From NCBI GenBank assembly GCA_003164825.1, contig PLUH01000086.1:1-6525 (forward strand): DNA of 6,525 nucleotides, written 5' to 3'. Numbering within the stretch: the first letter of the stretch is position 1; every line of letters begins with the position of its first letter. Under the pieces are notes generated by a model. The model was not told the origin of the DNA, made no database searches, and saw only the letters and a list, made by a program, of their open reading frames with translations. This document shows positions 1-6,525 of this stretch, piece after piece. This DNA is from Hyphomicrobiales bacterium. Lineage in GTDB: Bacteria; Pseudomonadota; Alphaproteobacteria; Rhizobiales; Beijerinckiaceae. The translations under genes and the position numbers were made by a program.

Positions 1-69
1 AGCCACCCGGCGGCTGGACAAGCTTGGGGTCACTGCTGGCGCACGGCCGGTAATCAAGCATCCCCGCAT

Positions 70-89
70 CCGTTGCGCGCGAGCAACGG
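70..89. repeat. Perfect 7-bp inverted repeat (hairpin)
   Basis: CCGTTGC at 70-76 is the exact reverse complement of GCAACGG at 83-89, with a 6-base loop GCGCGA. No T-run follows on either strand, so it is not a textbook intrinsic terminator. It could still be the 3' hairpin of an upstream transcript or a protein binding site. The repeat is seen directly; any role is inference. Confidence 0.6.
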
Positions 90-134
90 CTGACTTGAGC
101 GCCGCGGCGGAGGGGCGCTCGGGCGTTAGCGCGC

Positions 135-237
135 GATTTGCGACCCTTCGCCCGGCGCCACTGGACTTCGCGCCGGGTTCGTCAGTGCGGGCCGCCGACC
201 CTTCGATCATTCCAGAGACGCCAGTGCGGGATTTGCG
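135..237. repeat. Cluster of short direct repeats in nested order
   Basis: Three words each occur twice within about 100 bases: GATTTGCG at 135-142 and 230-237, CGACCCTTCG at 141-150 and 196-205, and CAGTGCGGG at 183-191 and 222-230. The last pair extends to 12 bases with one mismatch (180-191, 219-230). GATTTGCG sits at both outer ends and the other two words alternate between. This could be a decayed duplication, a multi-site regulatory region or a structured RNA. It does not look like a CRISPR, because units and spacings are irregular (55, 39 and 95 bases between copies). Confidence 0.5.
151..177. repeat. Perfect 8-bp GC inverted repeat (hairpin)
   Basis: CCCGGCGC at 151-158 is the exact reverse complement of GCGCCGGG at 170-177, with an 11-base loop. 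A competing pairing exists just upstream: CGGGCG at 120-125 with CGCCCG at 149-154, which shares bases 151-154 with this stem, so the two cannot form together. No T-run follows. It would be a stable stem in RNA. No function is assigned. Confidence 0.55.
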
Positions 238-350
238 CCCGCTGCACCGACGCCCCGATGGAGGTCTCCGGGACACCGAGCCATGGAGATAGCGAATGCT
301 CCAAGTGGGCTGCGCAAGGCGCGCTCCGCTGCGGCATTCCCGAGATGGAC

Positions 351-379
351 TTGACAATAAGAAGCAACCTAATGATTGT
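351..379 (+). promoter_or_regulatory. Candidate promoter for the PEP-CTERM gene
   Basis: TTGACA at 351-356 matches the -35 consensus exactly and lies in the only AT-rich stretch of the left flank. The hexamer at a 17-base spacing, GATTGT at 374-379, is a poor -10 match, so the promoter is only tentative. The -35 is also part of an inverted repeat: GACAAT at 353-358 and ATTGTC at 375-380, spaced by 16 bases, which could be a two-half-site operator. Transcription from here would give a leader of roughly 100 bases before the GTG at 494. Confidence 0.35.
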
Positions 380-481
380 CGGTTTGGGATCGGTATTCTG
401 ACCGCTGCGGCGAATACTCGGTCGAGGGCCCAGGCTTGGCTCTGAACGCGAGCCGTTTCGCGGGGGCGCGCTCGATGATTT

Positions 482-486
482 GGAGA
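482..486 (+). promoter_or_regulatory. Ribosome binding site deciding a GTG start
   Basis: GGAGA at 482-486 lies 7 bases before GTG at 494. No ATG exists in the right place, and starting here gives a complete signal peptide, so the GTG is the likely start. Confidence 0.6.
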
Positions 487-493
487 ATCAGAG

Positions 494-1237
494 GTGGCAA
501 AACTTCGGTGTTTCGCTTTGTCTGGGTTCGGCTTGGCCGCCCTTGTCTGCACGCCCGCGCTCGCCGGGGTTGCATCGGTCGACGACGGGAGCTTCGAATC
601 GGACCCGCTCGGCCAGATCAAAACCGAAACACCCACTTCGACCGGTTGGTACATGGGCAACGGAATCTACGCGTATGGCTACACGTGGATTATGGACAAC
701 ACGAACTCAAACTCGGCTACTATCCATCTCACGCCCGGCACCTTCGTGCCGAGCCCGGAAGGCCCCCAGTTCCTCGGCCAGGATAGTTTTTACTATACGG
801 ACTCCGTAAATCAGGACATTACCGGGCTAGCGATCGGGCAAACCTATGTCGTCAGCTTTGAATGGGCCGCCGGGCAACAGAGCGGCTTCACCGGCGCGAC
901 CACCGACTATTGGGCCGTGAGTCTCGGAGGCCAGACACATGACACCAGCACGGTCACCGTCCCGAGCGGAGGGTTTATGGGATGGTACGACGTGACCATG
1001 CAATTCACAGCGACCGCCGCCGATGAAACGCTTTCGTTCTTATCCGTCGGGACGTGCCTCGCCCCAAACAACACCTGCGGCCCGACCTCGCCGGGGTCGC
1101 CGCCATTCGCGCTACTGGACAGCGTCACTCTGACGGCGGTCCCGGAACCGTCGACTTGGGCGATGATGATCCTGGGCTTCGCGGGCCTCGGCTTCGCGGC
1201 CCAGCGCCGGCGTGCGGCGCTGTCGCGTAGCGCCTAG
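494..1237 (+). CDS. Exported PEP-CTERM (PEPxxWA type) protein
   Basis: A 247-residue secreted protein predicted to be sorted by the exosortase system, which recognises a C-terminal Pro-Glu-Pro motif, a membrane helix and a basic tail. Seen here: an N-terminal signal peptide (Lys-3/Arg-5, hydrophobic stretch 8-22, AxA-type site ending PALA at 21-24); a Gly/Ser/Thr/aromatic-rich body (about 25-212) with a GSFE start and a 'LDSVTLTAVPEPSTW' run-in typical of beta-sandwich PEP-CTERM proteins; PEP at 217-219, Trp-222, a hydrophobic segment to about 236 and RRR at 238-240. Cys-188 and Cys-195 could form a disulfide in a small loop. The body looks carbohydrate-binding or jelly-roll-like, but no catalytic motif is visible and the ligand is unknown. 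Such proteins are linked to exopolysaccharide or surface material. No exosortase lies in the window. The gene stands alone, between a promoter candidate and a terminator. Confidence 0.9.
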   Translation: MAKLRCFALSGFGLAALVCTPALAGVASVDDGSFESDPLGQIKTETPTSTGWYMGNGIYAYGYTWIMDNTNSNSATIHLTPGTFVPSPEGPQFLGQDSFYYTDSVNQDITGLAIGQTYVVSFEWAAGQQSGFTGATTDYWAVSLGGQTHDTSTVTVPSGGFMGWYDVTMQFTATAADETLSFLSVGTCLAPNNTCGPTSPGSPPFALLDSVTLTAVPEPSTWAMMILGFAGLGFAAQRRRAALSRSA

Positions 1238-1261
1238 CCATAGAGCCAAAAAAATTCCCGG

Positions 1262-1286
1262 AAAAGCCGCTTTCGGGCGGCTTTTT
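1262..1286. terminator. Intrinsic terminator, probably bidirectional
   Basis: AAAAGCCGC at 1262-1270 pairs perfectly with GCGGCTTTT at 1277-1285 around a 6-base loop, and the plus strand continues as TTTTTCTTT. It lies 24 bases after the PEP-CTERM stop codon. Read on the minus strand the same stem ends in TTTT and, after CCGGGAA, is followed by seven T (1254-1248), so it may also end the convergent carboxylase transcript, whose stop is about 70 bases away. Confidence 0.85.
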
Positions 1287-1356
1287 CTTTGGCGCCCGTG
1301 ATCGGGGCGGCAACACCCGAATGCCGCACCTGAACGCCGCGCAGGGCGAGACGCCG

Positions 1357-2889
<1,533 letters not shown>

Positions 2890-3041
2890 GGTCTTTCCGG
2901 CTTCGTACGAAAAAACGTCTCGATCCCGCATAGCATGGCGCCGGCGGCCCCGTAACGGCGAGACACAACCTTTAGACATCCTATATCTTGCGTCCGCGAA
3001 CGGACGGAATCTGTCCGACGCCGCGGACAATGAGGCCCGCC
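2890..3041. promoter_or_regulatory. Divergent intergenic region with two tandem hairpins
   Basis: These 152 bases separate divergent starts, so promoters for pccB (minus) and the SnoaL-like gene (plus) should lie here. An AT-rich CTATATC around 2981-2987 could hold a -10 on either strand, but I find no convincing -35 at proper spacing. Two inverted repeats of the same word follow: GTCCG 2992-2996 with CGGAC 3001-3005 (6-bp arms if 2991 and 3006 are included, CGAA loop), then GTCCG 3013-3017 with CGGAC 3024-3028 (6-base loop). The second ends 3 bases before the GAGG at 3032-3035 that serves the gene at 3042. Confidence 0.4.
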
Positions 3042-3575
3042 ATGCTGACGCGCGTCGATCGGCTACCATCGCGACGGATGCGGCTGCTCTCCTGCGTCAT
3101 CGTGGCGCTGTCGGTGTCTGGCGCGCCTGCGCAGGCCGCGGACCCGGACGACTCATCGGCGGCCAAGGCCGCAATCACCGAACGCCTTGTTCACTGGACG
3201 GGCGCCTTCAACGCCAAAGACCTCTCGGCCGTCTGCGCCCTGTTTGCTCCCGACCTCAGCTATACGGTCGATGAAATCGTCGACGGTTCGCGAGATCAGC
3301 TCTGTGCGAACATCGGCGCGGCGCTGGCGAGACCCGGCCTAAAGTTGCGCTATGATGAGCCGACCATCCACGAGATGCTCGTCTCGGGCGATCTGGCGGT
3401 GGTGCGGCTGACCTGGACCCTGACCGCAGAAAACAACGGGGCGCGCGACGTGACGACAGACGAGGGAATGGACGTCTTCCGTCGCGCGCCGGACGGCGTC
3501 TGGTCGATCGCTCGCTACATCGCCTTCTCAACGCGGCCGAACGCGGCGCTGAAAGCAGTGGTCCCGACGCCCTGA
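3042..3575 (+). CDS. Exported NTF2/SnoaL-like (DUF4440-type) protein
   Basis: A 177-residue protein with a signal peptide and a single NTF2-like alpha+beta barrel domain. Seen: basic N-terminus with RR at 11-12, hydrophobic core about 14-28, APAQA at 29-32 as the likely signal peptidase I site, then a domain from about 38 to 165. Its opening helix (ITERLVHWTGAFNAKDLSAVCALFAPDLSYT) is the pattern of SnoaL/SgcJ/DUF4440 proteins, and it ends with a 'DGVWSIARYIAF' strand. The fold is used by ketosteroid isomerases, small hydrolases and binding proteins; I cannot tell which here, and the ligand is unknown. Cys-65 and Cys-88 may pair in the periplasm. Start choice: GAGG at 3032-3035 is 6 bases from ATG 3042. 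ATG 3030 lacks such a site, and ATG 3078 also fits a signal peptide but has weaker upstream sequence. The stop lies 7 bp from the stop of the convergent ATP12 gene. Confidence 0.75.
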   Translation: MLTRVDRLPSRRMRLLSCVIVALSVSGAPAQAADPDDSSAAKAAITERLVHWTGAFNAKDLSAVCALFAPDLSYTVDEIVDGSRDQLCANIGAALARPGLKLRYDEPTIHEMLVSGDLAVVRLTWTLTAENNGARDVTTDEGMDVFRRAPDGVWSIARYIAFSTRPNAALKAVVPTP

Positions 3576-3582
3576 ACAGCAT

Positions 3583-4341
3583 TCAGCCCGACGCGCTCGC
3601 CGCCAGCGCTGCGGCCTCGAACTCCCTCCAGCGCGCCTCGCGGCGCGCCCTCGCCTCTCCGTCCGCGCCCCACCGCTCGGCCTGAAAATCCTCATCAACA
3701 TGCGCGGCCCGCCAGGCCTCCTCAGGCGAGAGCCGACCGCGCGCGACCGCAAGCGCAAGCAGCGCCGAGCCGGAAAGCGTCGTCATGACGCTGAGCGCGG
3801 CGAGCCCAACCGGATCATCGAAATCCTCGATCGCCGTGCGGATCGCCTCGATCGACTCCGGCGGCTGCTCGACATGCGTGACGCCGGAGCCGAGACGAAA
3901 TTGCGCGCCGAGCCTCTCCGCGGCCCAGCGCAACACTGCATCGAACGCCTCGGCTTGGCGCTCGGCCAGCGCTTCCGGCTCCTCGGCGCGGTAGCAGAGG
4001 AGATCGGAGCCCGCATATTTGAGCACGTCCGCGCGCGTCTCGGCCATCGTGCGCGACACGCCGTCCACCGCCGAGTTGAGGAGCCGGGTCAGCGGCATGT
4101 CGGCCGGTTCGATCGTCTCGCGCTGCCGTTCCCATTCGGCCGCGACCTTCAGCATGAGCGCCCGGCTCTTCGCTGCAAGCAGGTTGCGCCCAGGTGTCCG
4201 CGCGCCGCGGCCGTCGAGCGTCAAGGCGTGCTGGCCGCCCGTGGCCTCGCCGACGTCGACCGTCCGATAGAAGCGTTTGATTGTTGCGGGGCGCATGTTG
4301 GCCTGCGCGGCGCGCATCGGATCGCGCGGCGCCTCACTCAT
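3583..4341 (-). CDS. ATP12-family F1-ATPase assembly chaperone
   Basis: A 252-residue cytoplasmic protein of the ATP12 family, known in mitochondria and alphaproteobacteria to hold the F1 alpha subunit of ATP synthase until it assembles with beta. Seen in order: KRFY (22-25), LDGRGARTPGRNLL (42-55), EWERQRETIEP (69-79) followed by MPLTRLLNSAVD (82-93), YAGSDLLCYRA (109-119), FDDPVGLAALS (174-184), GSALLALAV (191-199) and the signature EEAWRAAHVDEDFQAERWG (207-225). Length and motif order are complete. The start at 4341 is preferred over ATG 4350: GAGG at 4354-4351 abuts the latter but sits 9 bases from the former. The start overlaps the end of the upstream pseudouridine synthase gene by 8 bp, which suggests one operon and translational coupling. 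The tail after Trp-238 is Ala-rich. The ATP synthase genes themselves are not nearby. Confidence 0.93.
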   Translation of the reverse strand: MSEAPRDPMRAAQANMRPATIKRFYRTVDVGEATGGQHALTLDGRGARTPGRNLLAAKSRALMLKVAAEWERQRETIEPADMPLTRLLNSAVDGVSRTMAETRADVLKYAGSDLLCYRAEEPEALAERQAEAFDAVLRWAAERLGAQFRLGSGVTHVEQPPESIEAIRTAIEDFDDPVGLAALSVMTTLSGSALLALAVARGRLSPEEAWRAAHVDEDFQAERWGADGEARARREARWREFEAAALAASASG

Positions 4342-5440
4342 CGGGCGCATCCTCGATCGGATCGCGCTCGCTCTCGTCGAAGCCGAACATGGCGAAGCTG
4401 TGTCTCATGTGCTCCGGCAGCGGCGCCGTCACGTCGATGATCCCGCCGCGCGGATGGGGCAGGATCAGGCGGCGCGCCAGGAGATGCAGCTTGGGTTCGA
4501 GCCCGGGCGGAACCGCGCGCAACGGATCATTGCGCGCCGGATCGTTGGCGGGCCGGCGATTGTATTTCGGATCGCCAATGATCGGATGGCCGATCGCCTC
4601 GCAATGGGCGCGCAGCTGATGGGTCCGGCCGGTGACCGGGCGCATGGACAGCCACGCCAGCCGCGGCGCGACCTTGTCGACGACCGCATAGAGGGTCAAG
4701 GAATGCTGGGCGTCCTTATCGCCGTGACTGGCGACCCGCATCCGCTCGAGATCCGCCCTGCCCGGCCCGGCGCCGCGCGCTTCGCCCATGCCCTCGCCCT
4801 TGGCGAGAAACATCGAGATGCGCCCCTGCGCCGGCTTCGGCACGCCCTCGACCAGCGCCCAGTAAATCTTTTTTGCGCCGCGCGAACGGAAGGTCGCGCC
4901 GAGCTCGGCCGCGATCTTGCGCGACTTGGCGATCAGCAGCACACCCGAAGTGTCGCGATCGAGCCGATGAACGAGAACGGGCCGCTCGCCGTTCTTGTCT
5001 GCGAGCGCCTCCAGCATGCCGTCGACGTGGCGCTTCGTTCCCGAGCCGCCCTGGACCGCGAGGCCGTAGGGCTTATCGAGCACGATCACGTCGCGGTCCT
5101 CGAACAGCGTCATCGCCCGGATCGCCTCGCGGTCGCCGGGACTGGCGCGCCTAACCGCCGGCCCCTGCCCCGCCGGCATACGGAGCGGCGGCACGCGAAC
5201 GTTTTCGCCGGCCGCAAGCCGGGTCGAAACGTCCGCCCGCCGGCCGGAAACGCGCACCTCGCCCTTGCGCACGATCTTCATCAGGTGAGACTGAGGCAGA
5301 TCGGGGAAGCGGCGACGAAACCAACGGTCGAGCCGCATGCCCGATTCGTCGTCGCCGATCTCATAGACGGCGGCCTTGTCGGGCTCGGCCGCCGCGACGG
5401 CGGCGATCACATCGCCATTTTTCCGCATGAAGCGGGTCAT
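4334..5440 (-). CDS. rluC: RluA/RluC-family RNA pseudouridine synthase
   Basis: A 368-residue enzyme that isomerises uridine to pseudouridine in RNA, most likely in 23S rRNA. Seen: an S4 RNA-binding domain at about 34-86 (GMRLDRWF, then LMKIVRKGEVRVSG); a linker; then the catalytic domain beginning VIVLDKPYGLAVQGG (118-132). The family signature HRLDRDTSG is at 158-166, with Asp-161 the expected nucleophile, followed by KKIYWALVEG (190-199), GRTHQLRAH (271-279) and GHPIIGDPKY (284-293). These fit RluC/RluD-type enzymes. The gene symbol is by family resemblance; the target uridines cannot be read from sequence. The same frame stays open upstream to 6418, opposite two other genes, but ATG 5440 gives the normal family length. 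ATG 5428 is an alternative, and neither has a strong ribosome binding site. It is the first gene of a pair with the ATP12 chaperone. Confidence 0.92.
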   Translation of the reverse strand: MTRFMRKNGDVIAAVAAAEPDKAAVYEIGDDESGMRLDRWFRRRFPDLPQSHLMKIVRKGEVRVSGRRADVSTRLAAGENVRVPPLRMPAGQGPAVRRASPGDREAIRAMTLFEDRDVIVLDKPYGLAVQGGSGTKRHVDGMLEALADKNGERPVLVHRLDRDTSGVLLIAKSRKIAAELGATFRSRGAKKIYWALVEGVPKPAQGRISMFLAKGEGMGEARGAGPGRADLERMRVASHGDKDAQHSLTLYAVVDKVAPRLAWLSMRPVTGRTHQLRAHCEAIGHPIIGDPKYNRRPANDPARNDPLRAVPPGLEPKLHLLARRLILPHPRGGIIDVTAPLPEHMRHSFAMFGFDESERDPIEDAPDE

Positions 5441-5509
5441 AGCGCAGGCCAGGCGGGCGCGATAGGCTGCCGCGCCAAGGTTCGTTCGCGGATGACGGAG
5501 AGGATCGCG
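5441..5509. promoter_or_regulatory. Short divergent spacer with strong plus-strand ribosome binding site
   Basis: These 69 bases must contain the start signals of both the minus-strand rluC pair and the plus-strand gene at 5510. I see no clear -35/-10 pair on either strand. GGAGAGG at 5497-5503 is a strong ribosome binding site 6 bases from ATG 5510, and it rules out the in-frame ATG at 5492, which lies upstream of it. Confidence 0.45.
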
Positions 5510-5899
5510 ATGCCCCATCATTTTCATGCGGTCGTATGGATCGACCACAAACAGGCGCGGATCTTCCACTTCAACGTCGAGGAGGCGGACAAGACGGTGA
5601 TCCGGGATCACATCGTTCGCGATATTCATCCCCGGGAGAAGCGCACGGGTCACAGGATCGAGGAGAACAAGCCGTTCTTCGAGGATGTCGCCAAGGCGAT
5701 CGCGGACGCCGGCGCCATCCTCATCGTCGGCCCGGCGCAGGAGAAGGATTTCTTCGCCAAATTCCTCGCCGACAGGCATCCGGCGATCCGGACGCATGTG
5801 GAGGGGGTGGAGAAAGCGGACCACCCGACCGACGGCGAACTCGTCGACCATGCGCGCCGCTTCGTCAAGGCCGCCGACCGCATGCGGCCGCAGACGTGA
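5510..5899 (+). CDS. Bacterial eRF1-like 'translational machinery' small protein
   Basis: A 129-residue cytoplasmic protein resembling short proteobacterial proteins annotated as 'translational machinery protein', related to one domain of eRF1/Pelota-type release factors. Seen: an N-terminal strand HFHAVVWIDHKQARIFHFN (4-22), a basic and His-containing stretch at 33-48 (IRDHIVRDIHPREKRTGH), a helix about 54-67 ending DAGAILIVGPAQEKDFFAKF (67-85), then DHPTDGELVDHARRFVKAADRM (104-125) at the C-terminus. The strand-helix-ILIVGP pattern is what one expects of that alpha/beta fold. There is no GGQ-like loop, so peptide release is unlikely; ribosome or RNA association is inference from the family. 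Length looks complete. The start is fixed by GGAGAGG at 5497-5503. The gene is 27 bp from the downstream transferase, probably the same operon, and divergent from rluC. Confidence 0.7.
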   Translation: MPHHFHAVVWIDHKQARIFHFNVEEADKTVIRDHIVRDIHPREKRTGHRIEENKPFFEDVAKAIADAGAILIVGPAQEKDFFAKFLADRHPAIRTHVEGVEKADHPTDGELVDHARRFVKAADRMRPQT

Positions 5900-5926
5900 T
5901 GCGCGCCGGACCCCTGGAGGCGCCCG

Positions 5927-6525
5927 ATGGCGTATGAGCTCTTCTATTGGCCGAGCATCCAGGGGCGCGGCGAGTTCGTCCGGCTCGCGCTCGAGGCGGC
6001 GGGGGCGCCTTACGTCGACGTCGCCCGCGAGCGCGGGGCCGGGCGAGGCGTCGCTGCTCTGACCGCGATCCTCGAAGGGCGGGCCGCGCCGTTCACGCCG
6101 TTCGCGCCGCCGTTCCTGCGCGACGGCGAGATCATCGTCTCGCATGTGGCGAACATCCTCGACTATCTCGCTCCCAAGCTCGGCCTCGGGCCGCGGCAAG
6201 AGGCGCGACGCGTCTTCGCCCACGGACTGCAGCTCACCATCACCGACCTCGTCTCCGAGGTTCACGACACCCATCACCCGATCGCGACCGACCTCTATTA
6301 CGAGGACCAGAAGAAGGAGGCCAAGGCGCGCGCTGCAGCGTTCCTGAGCGAGCGGGCGCCGAAATATCTCGGCTATTTCGAGCGCGTGCTGGCCGATAAT
6401 CCAGCCGGAAAAGCGCACGCCGTCGGCGACAAGCTCACCACCGTCGACCTGTCGCTGTTCCAGGTCTGGGTCGGCCTCGCCTACGCCTTTCCGCGGGCTT
6501 TTGCCGGCGCGGACAAGCTTTATCC
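5927..6525 (+). CDS. Glutathione S-transferase, 3' end beyond window
   Basis: An open frame of 199 codons runs without a stop to the window edge; by family length perhaps 30-40 residues are missing. The N-terminal thioredoxin-like domain (1 to about 83) begins YELFYWPSIQGRGEFVRLAL. Tyr-7 and the GRGE turn (13-16) resemble Tyr-type (sigma/mu/pi-like) transferases, where this Tyr activates glutathione thiol. APPFL (60-64) supplies the cis-Pro position, and SHVANILDYL (72-81) holds the conserved Ser that binds the glutathione gamma-glutamyl group. The all-helical C-terminal domain starts near 90 and includes TTVD (171-174), the usual N-capping box. The role is likely conjugation or reduction of electrophiles or peroxides in the cytoplasm; substrate unknown. 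A strong GGAGG at 5916-5920 lies 6 bases from the ATG. The 27-bp gap behind the eRF1-like gene suggests co-transcription. Confidence 0.9.
   Translation, partial: MAYELFYWPSIQGRGEFVRLALEAAGAPYVDVARERGAGRGVAALTAILEGRAAPFTPFAPPFLRDGEIIVSHVANILDYLAPKLGLGPRQEARRVFAHGLQLTITDLVSEVHDTHHPIATDLYYEDQKKEAKARAAAFLSERAPKYLGYFERVLADNPAGKAHAVGDKLTTVDLSLFQVWVGLAYAFPRAFAGADKLY

Larger units (their letters stand above)
1..493. other. Non-coding left flank with hairpins and short repeats
   Basis: I can support no gene in these 493 bases. One plus frame stays open from position 2 to 292 but has no ATG, no ribosome binding site and a low-complexity translation, so it is probably chance in GC-rich DNA. Stops at 51-53 and 91-93 in the other two plus frames could be the tail of an upstream gene cut by the window edge, but the fragments are too short to judge. 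The left part (about 70-240) is very GC-rich with inverted and direct repeats. The right part (about 345-400) is clearly more AT-rich and holds a promoter candidate for the gene at 494. Confidence 0.6.

Noticed and set aside
135..237. CRISPR-like array from repeated words
   Set aside because: Repeats are 8-10 bases, only two copies each, with irregular spacing and overlap; no cas gene is nearby.
2..292. Open plus frame at the left edge as the tail of an upstream gene
   Set aside because: No family pattern is recognisable and it runs through strong hairpins and direct repeats; without sequence to the left it cannot be called.
2890..3069. 60-residue N-terminal extension of PccB
   Set aside because: The extension is Arg/Ala-rich, unlike the family, and PccB homologues begin near MKDIL; it would also cross the divergent promoter region.
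4277..5899. 540-codon plus-strand open frame opposite rluC and in frame with the eRF1-like gene
   Set aside because: Only the last 129 codons match a protein family and follow a ribosome binding site (5497-5503); the rest is antisense to the pseudouridine synthase.
5441..6418. Minus-strand in-frame extension of rluC, making a 694-residue frame
   Set aside because: The extra 326 codons lie opposite the eRF1-like and GST genes, both of which have strong ribosome binding sites and recognisable families; the translation is Arg/Asp-rich with no family pattern. It is a GC-rich antisense shadow.

Overview
The window reads as chromosomal DNA of a GC-rich alphaproteobacterium. The pointers are an ATP12-family F1-ATPase assembly chaperone (alphaproteobacteria and mitochondria), a PEP-CTERM protein of the PEPxxWA subtype (common in alphaproteobacteria), and strong third-position GC that leaves long spurious open frames opposite real genes. 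A methylotroph-like or other Rhizobiales relative is plausible, but that is inference. I see no transposase, phage gene, CRISPR array, tRNA or rRNA.

Layout. Positions 1-493 hold no gene I can support; they contain hairpins, short direct repeats and, near 351-380, a candidate promoter for the first gene. 494-1237 (+) encodes a secreted PEP-CTERM protein and ends at a hairpin-plus-T-run terminator (1262-1286). Convergent to it, 1357-2889 (-) encodes the carboxyltransferase (beta) subunit of an acyl-CoA carboxylase, best read as propionyl-CoA carboxylase PccB. Across a 152-bp divergent spacer with two tandem hairpins, 3042-3575 (+) encodes a small exported NTF2/SnoaL-like protein. It runs stop-to-stop, with only 7 bp between, into a minus-strand pair: an RluA/RluC-family pseudouridine synthase (5440-4334) followed by the ATP12 chaperone (4341-3583), which overlap by 8 bp. 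Divergent from that pair is a probable plus-strand operon: a 129-residue bacterial eRF1-like 'translational machinery' protein (5510-5899) and, 27 bp later, a glutathione S-transferase that runs off the right edge (5927-6525).

How they fit together. Most genes are housekeeping: propionyl-CoA carboxylation, rRNA modification, ATP synthase assembly and detoxification. The less ordinary parts are the orphan PEP-CTERM protein with its repeat-rich upstream region, and the back-to-back placement of an rRNA modification gene and a small eRF1-like gene. I found no convincing new multi-gene system; the findings below are modest and labelled as such.
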